Source: Streptomyces sp. Go-475
GTDB taxonomy: Bacteria; Actinomycetota; Actinomycetes; Streptomycetales; Streptomycetaceae
NCBI RefSeq assembly: GCF_003330845.1
Contig: NZ_CP026121.1
Span: 4,321,501-4,385,500, forward strand
Reading direction: 5' to 3'
DNA length: 64,000 bases
The notes beneath the pieces are model-generated. The model ran no database searches. It was not told where the DNA came from and saw nothing but the letters and a program-made list of their open reading frames with translations. This document shows positions 7,033 through 15,819 of the stretch, one piece after another. Both the position numbers and the translations under genes were made by a program. Position 1 is the first letter of the stretch. Every line of letters begins with the position of its first letter.

Positions 7033-8166
7033 TCAGGTCAGGGGATGGGCGGCCAGCAGGTCGCCCAGGGTCTCCTCGTGGGCCGCCGCCGGGCCGAGTG
7101 ACAGCTCCAGGTGCTTGGCCCAGGCGTGATAGCGGTGCAGCGGGTAGTCGACGTCGGCGCCGAACCCGCCGTGCAGATGCTGCGCGGTCTGCACGACCCG
7201 GCGTACGCCCTCCGCCGCCCAGATCTTGGCGACGGCGACGTCCCCGGCGGCGGGCAGCGCGCCCGGTGCCCCCGAGGCGATCCGCCACGCCGCCTGCCAC
7301 AGCGTGGCCTCCATCGCGCGCAGGTCGATGTACCGGTCGGCGGCCTGCACGGCGACGGCCTGGAAGGTCGCGAGGGGGAAGCCGAACTGCTCCCGCTTGC
7401 TCGTGTACTCCCCGGTCATCCGCAACACGCGCTCCCCGAGCCCGAGCGCCAGCGCGCACGTCCCGGTGGCCAGCAGGTCCCGCAGCCACTCCCAGGCCCC
7501 GTCGGCGTCGATCACGTCCCGGGCGGCGAGGCGCGCCGACTCCAGCCGCAGCTCGGCGAGCCGCTCGCCGCTGGTGGAGAACTGCTCGGCGAGGACGGCG
7601 CCCTGCTGCCCGCGCGGAACCAGGGCCAGCACGCTGCGGCCGGTCCCGGTGTGCGCGGGGACGACCGTGACGTCGGCGTCGTACGCCCACGGCACCGCCG
7701 TCTGCACACCGTCCAGCACCCAGTCCCCGTCCTCCCGCCGCGCCGTCACGGCCAGCTCGGCCGGGTCGTGGCCGGTGCGGCCGTGCGCGGCGACGGTCAG
7801 CACGGTCTCGCCCCGGCCGGCCCGGGCGAGGAGGGCAGCCTTCGCCTCGTCACCGCCGTAGGCCTGCACGGCCGCCGCTGCCGCGCTGCTCTCCAGCAGC
7901 GGCACCCTGGCCAGCACCCGGGCCGACTCCCGCAGCACCAGGCAGAGCGCGATGGCGTCCAGGCCGGCGCCGCCGTACTCGGCGTCGAGCAGCAGGCTCA
8001 GCAGGTCCGCGTCGGCGAGCCGGGCCCACAGGGCGTGGTCGTACGTGTCGGCGACGGCGCCCCGGGTGAGGGCCGGGCTCGGCACGGCGTCGGGGGCGAC
8101 CCCGGCGAACACGCCCTTCGCCGCCTCGGCCGCCGCCTGCTGCTCCTCGGTGAAGGTGAAGTCCAC
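7033..8166 (-). CDS. Acyl-CoA dehydrogenase family protein
   Basis: A 377-residue flavoenzyme of the acyl-CoA dehydrogenase superfamily. Seen are the N-terminal helical domain (DFTFTEEQQAAAEA), the region AEYGGAGLDAIALCLVLRE, and C-terminal TSKREQFGFPLATFQAV plus QHLHGGFGADVDYPLHRYH, typical of the FAD-binding four-helix bundle. The GTG at 8166 follows GGAGGAC. The protein resembles the shorter dehydrogenases of steroid side-chain and unusual acyl-CoA catabolism. A KstR-type palindrome 48 bp upstream supports that guess. No partner subunit gene is adjacent, which is unusual for heteromeric FadE enzymes. Confidence 0.85.
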   Translation of the reverse strand: MDFTFTEEQQAAAEAAKGVFAGVAPDAVPSPALTRGAVADTYDHALWARLADADLLSLLLDAEYGGAGLDAIALCLVLRESARVLARVPLLESSAAAAAVQAYGGDEAKAALLARAGRGETVLTVAAHGRTGHDPAELAVTARREDGDWVLDGVQTAVPWAYDADVTVVPAHTGTGRSVLALVPRGQQGAVLAEQFSTSGERLAELRLESARLAARDVIDADGAWEWLRDLLATGTCALALGLGERVLRMTGEYTSKREQFGFPLATFQAVAVQAADRYIDLRAMEATLWQAAWRIASGAPGALPAAGDVAVAKIWAAEGVRRVVQTAQHLHGGFGADVDYPLHRYHAWAKHLELSLGPAAAHEETLGDLLAAHPLT

Positions 8167-8546
8167 GGTGCCTGTCCTCCCGGCGGTCGCGATGAGCTGA
8201 CGGGGCGTCAAGATAGAACAGGTTCTAGAAGAAGGGAATGGGTGTACGGGCGGGCGCCGTAGGGTGTCACTCCTGCGGGCCATCCGCCGGGTCCCCTGTG
8301 GATAACCTGCGGGGGTCCCCTGTGGACCAGGGGGAGCGCGCTCCCGGACGGTCGCGGGCGCCGTACGGTCGGCTCTCGTGGTGTGGCGAGGGCCATGGTC
8401 CGGACCGGCGTGAGGGGCTGTGCCCGGGTGGGCGGCCTGAGTACCGTGCCGGTGCCGACGCGCGCGGCGCTGACGCGGGCGGCACGACGCCCCGCGGCCG
8501 GGCGGGCGGAACGACGGACCGTGATCGGGAACGGGGCGGAAGCGGA
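8167..8546. other. 380-bp divergent intergenic region with two DnaA-box-like sequences
   Basis: Besides the KstR-like site, this gap contains TGTGGATAA at 8297-8305 (complement TTATCCACA, the classical DnaA box) and TGTGGACCA at 8321-8329, both inside a repeated GTCCCCTGTGGA. Nothing else was recognised. Open frames across the rest read as Arg/Pro-rich nonsense and do not start behind good ribosome binding sites. Confidence 0.5.
8214..8227. promoter_or_regulatory. KstR-like operator upstream of the acyl-CoA dehydrogenase
   Basis: The 14-bp sequence TAGAACAGGTTCTA matches the KstR consensus TNNAACNNGTTNNA at every fixed position. KstR is the TetR-family repressor of sterol catabolism in actinobacteria. 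The site is 48 bp upstream of the dehydrogenase start, a normal operator position. No kstR gene is in the window. Confidence 0.6.
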
Positions 8547-9374
8547 ATGGACGCGTACGACAAGGGCTCGGACGCCCGGCACGGGCCGGGCGCGCCCACC
8601 GAGCCGGTTCCGCCCGCTGAGCCCGGCCCGTCTTTGGCGCCTCCTCCCGCCGAGTCCGGCCGGCCCCTGGAGCCTCCGCCCGCCGAACCCGGCCCACCCC
8701 TGGAGCCGGGCCCCCGCACCGGCGTCGCCGCGCTTTCCCTCCGCTACCAGGTCGTCGTCGCCGTGGCGCTGGCGGTCGTCGCGGTCGGGGTCTGTGTGCA
8801 TCTGGGGATGATGTTCCTGCACGTCGCGCCGCCGAACACGGTCACCAGGGAACACGGCAGGGCCGTGGACGACTGGGTCTATCCGGAGTTCGAGCAGAAC
8901 TGGAAGCTCTTCGCGCCGAACCCGCTGCAGCAGAACATCTCGGTCCAGGTGCGTGCCCAGGTCCGCGGGCCGGACGGCATGACGCTGACGACCGGCTGGT
9001 ACGACCTGTCCGCCGAGGACGGCCGGGCGATCGACGGCAATCTGCTGCCCAGCCACACCCAGCAGAACGAGCTGCGCCGCGCCTGGGACTTCTTCGTCGC
9101 GACGCACGACGGCGAAAACCGACCGGTGGGCCTGCGCGGCTCGCTCTCCGAGACGTATCTGCGCCGGATCGCGGTGCTGCGCCTGGAACGCGACGACGCG
9201 GTGCGGGCGTCGACCGGGGGCGGCGGCGCCCTCGAACGGGTGCAGGTCCGCTCCCGCACCAGCAACGTGCCCCCGCCCGAGTGGAGCCGCGAGAAGGTCT
9301 CCACGACGCCGTCCTACCGCGAGCTGCCGTGGTGGAAGGTGCCGCAGGACGAGGCCGAGGGGGGTGTGCGGTGA
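8547..9374 (+). CDS. DUF5819-type single-pass membrane protein
   Basis: A 275-residue protein. Residues 1-60 are Pro/Glu/Gly-rich with PPAEPGPP-like repeats, residues 68-90 form one transmembrane helix (YQVVVAVALAVVAVGVCVHL), and the rest is a predicted extracytoplasmic domain beginning with HVAPPN and containing WVYPEFEQNWKLFAPNP, a signature I associate with DUF5819 proteins. It overlaps the next gene by GTGA. DUF5819 and HTTM/vitamin-K-carboxylase-like proteins commonly occur as such a pair, so they probably form a membrane complex. The biochemical function is unknown. Confidence 0.75.
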   Translation: MDAYDKGSDARHGPGAPTEPVPPAEPGPSLAPPPAESGRPLEPPPAEPGPPLEPGPRTGVAALSLRYQVVVAVALAVVAVGVCVHLGMMFLHVAPPNTVTREHGRAVDDWVYPEFEQNWKLFAPNPLQQNISVQVRAQVRGPDGMTLTTGWYDLSAEDGRAIDGNLLPSHTQQNELRRAWDFFVATHDGENRPVGLRGSLSETYLRRIAVLRLERDDAVRASTGGGGALERVQVRSRTSNVPPPEWSREKVSTTPSYRELPWWKVPQDEAEGGVR

Positions 9375-10582
9375 ACCGCTTCTCCCTGTGCGTCTCGCGC
9401 GGGATCGCCCGTGTCACCGAGGCCGCCTTCGGCCCGTACCAGACCGCCGTCATCCGCATCGGCTTCAGCGCGACCTGGCTGCTGTTCCTGCTGCGCGAGC
9501 TGCCGCACCGCCATGAGCTCTACGGCCCCGACGGCCCGTGGAGCTGGAACCTCGCCGAGCAGCTGATCGGCACGAACGGGGCCTTCACCACGCTGATGTG
9601 GTCCGACGGCCGGATCTGGTTCGAGAGCGTCTACGCGCTCGCGATCCTGGCCAGTGCGCTGCTGATGCTCGGCTGGCGCACCCGCACCATGTCGGTGCTG
9701 TTCATGGTCGGCGTGCTGTCGCTGCAGAACCGCAGCGTCTTCATGGGCGACGGCGGCGACAACGTGCTGCACCTGATGTCGATCTACCTGGTGTTCACGC
9801 GCTGCGCCCAGGTGTGGTCGCTGGACGCCCGGCGGGCCGCGCGGGCCGGGGCGGCACGCGCGCGTGGCGAGCGGGTCACGGACCGGACCGGGCCGGTCCT
9901 GTGGGGCGTGCTCGGGTTCGTGCTGGTCGCGGCGACCCTGGCCGGCCGGATGCGGGGCGAGTCGCTGATACCGGCGCTGCTGTGGACCGTGTGGGTCGGG
10001 CAGGCCCTGTGGTGGCCGGCCGGGCGCCGCGCGAGGTCCGGCGAGACGCGGATCCTGCTCGACGTCGTCGCGAACATCGTGCACAACGGCGCCCTGCTGG
10101 TGATCATGGCGGAGGCGTGCCTGATCTACGCCACGGCCGGCTGGTACAAGATCCAGGGCTCCCGCTGGCAGGACGGCACCGCGGTCTACTACCCGCTCCA
10201 CCTGGAGTACTTCTCGCCCTGGCCCGCGCTCGCCGACCTGCTGTCCGCCAGCGGCACGCTGGTGATGCTCATGACCTACGGGACCGTCCTGGTGCAGGTC
10301 GCCTTCCCGTTCACCCTGTTCAACCGGCGGGTGAAGAACGTCCTGCTGGCCGTGATGATCACCGAGCACGCCGTGATCGCCGTCGTCCTTGGCCTGCCGT
10401 TCTTCTCGCTGGCGATGATCGCGGCGGACGCGGTGTTCCTGCCGACGACCTTCCTGCGCCGCCTGGGCGGCCGGGTCGCCCGTGCGCGCGATCGCCTCCT
10501 GCGGCGCGACCGGCGTACGCCGCCGCCCGAGCCGCACGCGCACGCAAGCCCCGAGAGCACGCACGTAGGCTTCGGGACATGA
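9371..10582 (+). CDS. HTTM-domain (vitamin K-dependent carboxylase-like) membrane protein
   Basis: A 403-residue polytopic membrane protein of the HTTM (horizontally transferred transmembrane) family, which includes the eukaryotic gamma-glutamyl carboxylase membrane domain. Several hydrophobic helices alternate with conserved stretches: FGPYQTAVIRIGFSATWL, LMSIYLVFTRCAQVWSLD, and IYATAGWYKIQGSRWQDG followed by YFSPWP. Start GTG at 9371 overlaps the stop of the DUF5819 gene, and its own stop overlaps the next start, so the three genes form one coupled unit. Carboxylation has not been shown for most bacterial members. Confidence 0.8.
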   Translation: MNRFSLCVSRGIARVTEAAFGPYQTAVIRIGFSATWLLFLLRELPHRHELYGPDGPWSWNLAEQLIGTNGAFTTLMWSDGRIWFESVYALAILASALLMLGWRTRTMSVLFMVGVLSLQNRSVFMGDGGDNVLHLMSIYLVFTRCAQVWSLDARRAARAGAARARGERVTDRTGPVLWGVLGFVLVAATLAGRMRGESLIPALLWTVWVGQALWWPAGRRARSGETRILLDVVANIVHNGALLVIMAEACLIYATAGWYKIQGSRWQDGTAVYYPLHLEYFSPWPALADLLSASGTLVMLMTYGTVLVQVAFPFTLFNRRVKNVLLAVMITEHAVIAVVLGLPFFSLAMIAADAVFLPTTFLRRLGGRVARARDRLLRRDRRTPPPEPHAHASPESTHVGFGT

Positions 10583-11319
10583 CCGACCCCGTGACCGCCT
10601 GGCACCGGCTCGCCGACGACAGTGTCCTGCTCGACGGCTTCCACGCCCTCAAGCACGCGCTGCGGTTCGGCGCCGAGGTGCCGGTGGCGGTGGCCGCGGA
10701 CCGGGCCGCCGCGCTCGCCCTCGCCGACGAGCTGGCGCCCGACGTACGGGACGGTCTGGCCGCGCTGCTGGCGGAGGTGCCGCCGGAGACGTACGCGTCG
10801 CTCGTGCCGCGCCCGCACCCGACGGCGGTCGCCGCCCTGGCCGTACGGCCATCCCGTGAATCCAACCTCGGGAAGCTCGAGGCCACACCCCGCACGGCCC
10901 CCGTCGTGGTCCTCGACAACCCGCGCAACCTGGGCAACGCCGGGGCGGTGATCCGCCTGGCCGCCGGCTTCGGGGCGACGGGCGTGGTCACCACGGGGAC
11001 GGTCGACCCCTGGCATCCCACCGTCGTACGCGGCGGGGCCGGTCTGCACTTCGCGACGGCGGTGGAACGGCTGGAGGTGCCCGACCTGCCGCCCGGCCCG
11101 CTGTTCGCCCTCGACCCGGAGGGCGACGACATCCGGGGCGTCAAGCTCCCGGACGACGCCGTCCTCGCGTTCGGCTCGGAACGCACGGGCCTGTCGACGG
11201 AACTACGCGCGCGTGCGGACCACCTGCTGTCCCTGCCGATGCGTCCCCAGGTCAGCAGCTACAACCTGGCGACGAGCGTGGCCATGACCCTGTACCACTG
11301 GAGCTGCCGCGGGGCTTAG
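10579..11319 (+). CDS. TrmH/SpoU-family RNA 2'-O-methyltransferase
   Basis: A 246-residue SPOUT-class methyltransferase. The three knotted-fold motifs are present: LDNPRNLGNAGAVIRLAAGF (motif 1, Asn and Arg conserved), FGSERTGLS (motif 2) and SYNLATSVAMTLY (motif 3). Members methylate ribose 2'-OH groups of tRNA or rRNA with S-adenosylmethionine. The N-terminal 100 residues are a variable RNA-binding region. It is coupled to the HTTM gene by ATGA, and its stop overlaps the stop of convergent paaN by two bases. The exact RNA target cannot be read from the sequence. Confidence 0.88.
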   Translation: MTDPVTAWHRLADDSVLLDGFHALKHALRFGAEVPVAVAADRAAALALADELAPDVRDGLAALLAEVPPETYASLVPRPHPTAVAALAVRPSRESNLGKLEATPRTAPVVVLDNPRNLGNAGAVIRLAAGFGATGVVTTGTVDPWHPTVVRGGAGLHFATAVERLEVPDLPPGPLFALDPEGDDIRGVKLPDDAVLAFGSERTGLSTELRARADHLLSLPMRPQVSSYNLATSVAMTLYHWSCRGA

Positions 11320-13007
11320 GCCTCCCGCCGCACCTCGACCACCCGGAACCGGTTGGCGACGAACGCCCCGTCGCAGAGCGCCGCGCTGGCCGCAGGGTTG
11401 CCGCCCGACCCGTGGAAGTCGGAGAACGCGGCCGTCTGGTTCACGTACACCCCGCCCGTCAGGTTCAGCGACAACTGCGCCGCCTCCTCCAGGCACACCT
11501 CCTGCACGGCCCGCTCGACCTCGGCGTCGGTGGTGTACGCGCCCACCGTCATCGCGCCCTTCTCGCGGATGGTGCGGCCCAGCAGCTCCACCGCGTCCGC
11601 CACCGAGTCGACCGCGACGGCGAAGGACACCGGCCCGAAGCACTCGCTCATGTACGCGGCCTCGGCGTCCGGCTTGGCCCCGTCCAGCTTCACGATCACC
11701 GGCGTGCGGACGACCGCCTCCGGGAAGTCCGGGTTGGTGATCTCCCGGGAGGGCAGGGCGACCTCGCCCAGGCCCGCCGCCTTCTCCAGCCGTGCCTTCA
11801 CGTCCGGGTTGACGATCGCCCCGAGCAGCGCGTTCGCCCGGGCGTCGTCGCCCAGCAGGCCGTCCACCGCCCTGGCGAGATCCGCGACGACCTCGTCGTA
11901 CGACTTGGGCCCCTGGTCCGTGGAGATGCCCTCCCGGGGGACGAGCAGGTTCTGCGGGGTCGTGCACATCTGGCCGCTGTACAGGGACAGCGAGAACGCC
12001 AGGTTGGAGAGCATGCCCTTGTAGTCGGACGTGGAGTGGACGACGACCGTGTTGACGCCGGCCTTCTCCGTGTAGACCTGCGCCTGGCGGGCGTTGGCCT
12101 CCAGCCAGTCGCCGAACGTGGTCGAGCCCGTGTAGTCGATGATGCGGATCTCGGGGCGCAGCGCGAGCGTCTTGGCGATGCCCTCGCCGGGGCGCTCGGC
12201 GGCCAGCGCCACCAGGTTCGGGTCGAAGCCGGTCTCGGCGAGCACCTCGCGCGCGACCTGGACCGTCAGCGCGAGGGGCAGCACCGCGCGCGGGTGGGGC
12301 TTGACCAGGACCGCGTTGCCGGTGGCGAGGGAGGCGAACAGGCCCGGGTAGCCGTTCCACGTCGGGAAGGTGTTGCAGCCGATCACCAGGCCGATGCCGC
12401 GCGGGACCGGCGTGAACTGCTTGGTCATGGCCAGCGGGTCGCGCTTGCCCTGGGGCTTGGTCCACTCGGCGTTGTCCGGCGTGCGCACCTGCTCCACGTA
12501 CGCGTAGGCCACCGCCTCCAGGCCGCGGTCCTGCGCGTGCGGCCCGCCCGCCTGGAACGCCATCATGAACGCCTGGCCGGAGGTGTGCATGACCGCGTGC
12601 GCGAACTCGTGCGTCCGGTCGCTGATGCGCTTGAGGATCTCCAGGCAGACCACCGCGCGCTGCTCCGCGCCCGCGTCCCGCCAGGCGCGCTGGCCGGCCT
12701 TCATGGCGGGCAGCAGCACGTCGAGGTCCGCGTGCGGGTACGTCACGCCCAGGTCGATGCCGTACGGGGAGGTCTCGCCGCCCACCCAGTCGTCCGTCCC
12801 GGGCTGGCCGAGGTCGAGGCGGCTGCCGAGCAGGGCGTCGAAGGCGGCCTTGCCCGCCGCCGCGTCCAGGCTGCCGTTCTCCCCGTAGGCCTTGGGGTGC
12901 TCGGGGTGCGGGGACCAGTACGCGCGCGTGCGGATCGCTTCCAGCGCCTGGTCGAGGGTGGACCGGTGCCGGGCGATCAGCTCGTGCGCCGAGAGTGCGG
13001 CGGTCAT
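11316..13007 (-). CDS. paaN: Phenylacetate-degradation-type aldehyde dehydrogenase PaaN
   Basis: A 563-residue aldehyde dehydrogenase of the actinobacterial PaaN subfamily. The NAD-binding/ALDH core carries IGCNTFPTWNGYPGLFASLATGN and IDYTGSTTFGDWLE, and the catalytic cysteine is in SGQMCTTPQN at residue 348. The expected role is oxidation of an aldehyde intermediate in ring-opened phenylacetyl-CoA catabolism or a related acyl aldehyde. It is divergent from a 3-hydroxyacyl-CoA dehydrogenase gene, and a palindrome fills its promoter spacer, so both are probably controlled by the TetR protein encoded at 14682-15272. The paaABCDE epoxidase genes are not in the window. Confidence 0.88.
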   Translation of the reverse strand: MTAALSAHELIARHRSTLDQALEAIRTRAYWSPHPEHPKAYGENGSLDAAAGKAAFDALLGSRLDLGQPGTDDWVGGETSPYGIDLGVTYPHADLDVLLPAMKAGQRAWRDAGAEQRAVVCLEILKRISDRTHEFAHAVMHTSGQAFMMAFQAGGPHAQDRGLEAVAYAYVEQVRTPDNAEWTKPQGKRDPLAMTKQFTPVPRGIGLVIGCNTFPTWNGYPGLFASLATGNAVLVKPHPRAVLPLALTVQVAREVLAETGFDPNLVALAAERPGEGIAKTLALRPEIRIIDYTGSTTFGDWLEANARQAQVYTEKAGVNTVVVHSTSDYKGMLSNLAFSLSLYSGQMCTTPQNLLVPREGISTDQGPKSYDEVVADLARAVDGLLGDDARANALLGAIVNPDVKARLEKAAGLGEVALPSREITNPDFPEAVVRTPVIVKLDGAKPDAEAAYMSECFGPVSFAVAVDSVADAVELLGRTIREKGAMTVGAYTTDAEVERAVQEVCLEEAAQLSLNLTGGVYVNQTAAFSDFHGSGGNPAASAALCDGAFVANRFRVVEVRREA

Positions 13008-13091
13008 GGGTGACCAACTCCTCGTCTCAAGAACTCCTCGTCGAGTTCATGACCTGGGCAGAAACCTGGGCAGGAACACTCGGACAGAGCT

Positions 13092-13119
13092 AGAGTAACC
13101 GAACGATCGGTCGGTTCAA
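13092..13119 (-). promoter_or_regulatory. paaN promoter with a TetR-type operator filling its spacer
   Basis: On the minus strand: -35 TTGAAC (13114-13119), exactly 16 bp, -10 TACTCT (13092-13097). The near-perfect 20-bp palindrome AACCGAACGATCGGTCGGTT (13097-13116; only one symmetric position pair is broken) covers the spacer. Repressor binding would exclude polymerase. The divergent paaH gene starts 52 bp to the right, so the site can control both. A close copy lies at 16421-16440. Confidence 0.65.
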
Positions 13120-13167
13120 GGGGGTCCGCCGCATCTGTGGAAAACCCCGTGCGGGAGGATCGCGCAC

Positions 13168-14685
13168 ATGACAGCACTGGACCTCAGCAGCCCCGTGGCC
13201 GTCGTCGGCACCGGCACCATGGGCCAGGGGATCGCCCAGGTCGCGCTGGTCGCGGGCCATCCCGTACGGCTGTACGACGCCCTCCCCGGGCGGGCGCGGG
13301 AGGCGGCCGACGCGATCGGGGCCCGCCTGGACCGGCTCGTCGAGAAGGAGCGGCTCACCGCCGCCGACCGGGACGCCGCCCGCGCCCGCCTGCTGCCCGC
13401 CGAGACCCTCGCCGAGCTCGCCGACTGCACCCTGGTCGTCGAAGCCGTCCTGGAGCGGCTGGACGTCAAGCAGGAGCTGTTCCGCGAGCTGGAGGACATC
13501 GTCGACGACGACTGCCTGCTCGCCACCAACACCTCCTCCCTGTCCGTCACCGCCATCGGCGGCGCCCTGCGCGTGCCCGGCCGCTTCGTCGGCCTGCACT
13601 TCTTCAACCCGGCCCCGCTGCTGCCGCTGGTCGAGGTCGTCTCCGGGTTCGCCACCGACGTCACGTACGCCACGCGCGCGTACGAGACCGCCCGCGCCTG
13701 GGGCAAGACGCCCGTCGCCTGCGCGGACACCCCCGGCTTCATCGTCAACCGCATCGCCCGGCCCTTCTACGCCGAGGCCTTCGCCGTCTACGAGGCGCAG
13801 GGCGCCGACCCGGCCACCATCGACGCCGTGCTGCGCGAGTCGGGCGGCTTCCGGATGGGCGCGTTCGAGCTGACCGACCTGATCGGCCAGGACGTCAACG
13901 AGTCCGTCACGCGGTCGGTCTGGGAGTCCTTCTTCCAGGACGTGCGCTTCACCCCGTCCCTCGCCCAGCGCCGCCTGGTCGAGTCCGGCCGGCTGGGCCG
14001 CAAGACGGGGCAGGGCTGGTACGACCACGGGGACGGCGCCGAGCGCCCCGAGCCGGACACCGCCGAGCGGCGGCAGCCGCCCGCGTACGTCGTCGCCGAG
14101 GGCGACCTGGGCCCGGCCTCCGAGCTGCTGGCGATGATCCGCGAGGCGGGCGTCCAGGTCCGCGAGGAGGACGAGGACAACGGCACCCGCCTGGTGCTGC
14201 CGAGCGGCGGCCAGCTGGTCCTCGCCGACGGGCAGACGTCCGTGGAGTTCCGGGACGTCGTCTACTTCGACCTCGCCCTGGACTACCGCACGGCGACCCG
14301 GATCGCCCTGTCCGCCTCCCAGGACACGGCCCCGCAGACCCTCGCCGAGGCGATCGGCCTGTTCCAGGCGCTCGGCAAGAAGGTCACCGTCATCGGTGAC
14401 GTCCCCGGCATGATCGTCGCCCGCACGGTCGCCCGGATCATCGACCTCGCGCACGACGCCGTCGCCAAGGGCGTCGCCACCGAGGAGGACATCGACACCG
14501 CGATGCGCCTCGGCGTCAACTACCCCCTGGGGCCCTTCGAGTGGAGCCGCAGGCTCGGCCGCTCCTGGGCGTACGCCCTCCTGGACGACCTGCACCTGCG
14601 CGACCCCTCGGGGCGCTACGCGCCCTCCCTCGCGCTGTACCGCCACGCCCACGCCTCCGACAAGCGGGAGGGCACCGCCTCATGA
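13168..14685 (+). CDS. paaH: 3-hydroxyacyl-CoA dehydrogenase (PaaH/PaaC-type)
   Basis: A 505-residue NAD-dependent dehydrogenase. Rossmann motif VGTGTMGQG (G14-x-G16-x-x-G19), catalytic His144 in LHFFNPAPL, then TPGFIVNRIARP. After a linker, a further 3HCDH C-terminal domain (PGMIVARTVARII ... GVNYPLGPFEW) completes the two-copy arrangement found in phenylacetate-pathway PaaH enzymes. It should oxidise a 3-hydroxyacyl-CoA to the 3-keto form. The start ATG at 13168 follows GGGAGGA. The stop overlaps the start of the TetR gene (ATGA), giving a two-gene operon divergent from paaN. Confidence 0.88.
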   Translation: MTALDLSSPVAVVGTGTMGQGIAQVALVAGHPVRLYDALPGRAREAADAIGARLDRLVEKERLTAADRDAARARLLPAETLAELADCTLVVEAVLERLDVKQELFRELEDIVDDDCLLATNTSSLSVTAIGGALRVPGRFVGLHFFNPAPLLPLVEVVSGFATDVTYATRAYETARAWGKTPVACADTPGFIVNRIARPFYAEAFAVYEAQGADPATIDAVLRESGGFRMGAFELTDLIGQDVNESVTRSVWESFFQDVRFTPSLAQRRLVESGRLGRKTGQGWYDHGDGAERPEPDTAERRQPPAYVVAEGDLGPASELLAMIREAGVQVREEDEDNGTRLVLPSGGQLVLADGQTSVEFRDVVYFDLALDYRTATRIALSASQDTAPQTLAEAIGLFQALGKKVTVIGDVPGMIVARTVARIIDLAHDAVAKGVATEEDIDTAMRLGVNYPLGPFEWSRRLGRSWAYALLDDLHLRDPSGRYAPSLALYRHAHASDKREGTAS

Positions 14686-15272
14686 CCACCGCCAAGCGCG
14701 ACACCTACACCCCGGACACGCTGCTGTCCGTCGCCGTCCGGGTGTTCAACGAGCGCGGCTACGACGGCACCTCCATGGAGCACCTCTCCAAGGCGGCCGG
14801 CATCTCCAAGTCGTCGATCTACCACCACGTCACCGGCAAGGAGGAGCTGCTGCGCCGGGCCGTGAGCCGGGCCCTGGACGGCCTCTTCGGGATCCTCGAC
14901 GAGGAGCACGCGCGCGTGGGGCGCGCCGCCGAGCGCCTGGAGTACGTCGTGCGGCGCATGGTCGAGGTGCTCATAGCCGAGCTGCCCTACGTGACGCTGC
15001 TGCTGCGGGTGCGCGGCAACACCGACACCGAGCGGTGGGCCCTGGAGCGGCGCCGCGACTTCGACCACCGGGTCGCCGACCTGCTGAAGGCCGCGGCGGC
15101 GGACGGGGACGTGCGGGGCGACATAGAGGGCCGGCTGGTGACCCGGCTGGTCTTCGGGATGATCAACTCGATCGTGGAGTGGTACCGGCCGGACGGGCGG
15201 GGCATGGGCGAGCGCGAGGTGGCCGACGCGGTGGTGCAGCTGGCCTTCTCGGGCCTGCGCAAGGCTGCCTGA
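14682..15272 (+). CDS. TetR-family regulator, PaaR-like
   Basis: A 196-residue TetR protein. The DNA-binding domain (residues about 10-57) contains LLSVAVRVFNERGYDGTSMEHL and GISKSSIYHHVTGKEELL; the C-terminal region contains LPYVTLLLRVRGNTDTERWALERRR, as in actinobacterial regulators of paa genes that sense an acyl-CoA. It is coupled to paaH. The palindrome in the paaN/paaH gap and its near copy before the first bkd operon are its likely operators, so it may coordinate phenylacetate-type and branched-chain acyl-CoA metabolism. The 3' end of the gene is the seed of a tandem repeat. Confidence 0.85.
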   Translation: MTTAKRDTYTPDTLLSVAVRVFNERGYDGTSMEHLSKAAGISKSSIYHHVTGKEELLRRAVSRALDGLFGILDEEHARVGRAAERLEYVVRRMVEVLIAELPYVTLLLRVRGNTDTERWALERRRDFDHRVADLLKAAAADGDVRGDIEGRLVTRLVFGMINSIVEWYRPDGRGMGEREVADAVVQLAFSGLRKAA

Positions 15273-15414
15273 CGCGACCCTGCACAAGGGTGCGTGACGG
15301 CGGCCTAGCGCAAGGCTGCGTGACGGCGGCCCTGCGCAAGGCTGCGTGACGGCGGCCCTGCGCAAGGCTGCGTGACCGCGGCCCTGCGCAAGGCTGCGTG
15401 ACGGCGGCCCCTTC
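15254..15414 (+). repeat. 26-bp tandem repeat built from the 3' end of the TetR gene
   Basis: Six copies (period 25-26 bp) of a unit containing CTGCGCAAGGCTGCGTGA. The first copy is the actual end of the TetR coding region (L-R-K-A-A-stop); the other five lie beyond the stop, and four keep the CTGCGTGA wording. The anchor CAAGG begins at 15260, 15285, 15311, 15337, 15363 and 15389. Because the units contain the stop-codon context, expansion would not alter the protein. Confidence 0.85.
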
Positions 15415-15491
15415 GCGTGAGTACGCGCGCGTGGGCGGGATGAGTACGCCTGACGATGTCCCGGCCGTCGCGCGGTGATGGGGTGGGGCGC

Positions 15492-15800
15492 ATGCCCGCG
15501 AACGACGCGCCGCCTTCCCCCGCCGCCCACCGGACGTGGTGGCGGGCCCCGCTCGTGGCCACCCTGCCCGGCCTGCCGCTCCTCGCGCTGGAGTACCGCT
15601 GGTTCGCCGCCCAGGACGGCCCCGGCGCCTTCTCGGGCGTGCTGTTCTGGGCGGCCGGCCTCATCGCGCTCGCCTGGGTGCTGCCCCACCGCCGGTCCCT
15701 GCGCCGACTGCGGATCGCGGCGGCGGGCACCGGACTCGGCTGCGCGCTGCTCCCGGTGATGTTCGCGGTGCTGCTCGGCGCCGCGATGGCCTCGGGCTGA
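15492..15800 (+). CDS. Small hydrophobic membrane protein of unknown function
   Basis: A 102-residue protein with two to three predicted membrane helices: LVATLPGLPLLALEYRW, GVLFWAAGLIALAWVLP and AGTGLGCALLPVMFAVLL. A basic loop (HRRSLRRLR) after the second helix would face the cytoplasm. The ATG at 15492 follows GGGTGGGG; an in-frame ATG at 15456 has a poorer leader. I do not recognise a family. It lies between the tandem repeat and the convergent Lrp-type regulator gene. Confidence 0.65.
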   Translation: MPANDAPPSPAAHRTWWRAPLVATLPGLPLLALEYRWFAAQDGPGAFSGVLFWAAGLIALAWVLPHRRSLRRLRIAAAGTGLGCALLPVMFAVLLGAAMASG

Positions 15801-15819
15801 CGAGCGCGGCCCGGGCCGG

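Noticed and set aside
15254..15414. CRISPR-like regularly spaced repeat.
   Set aside because: Units are directly abutting with no spacers and derive from the end of the TetR gene.
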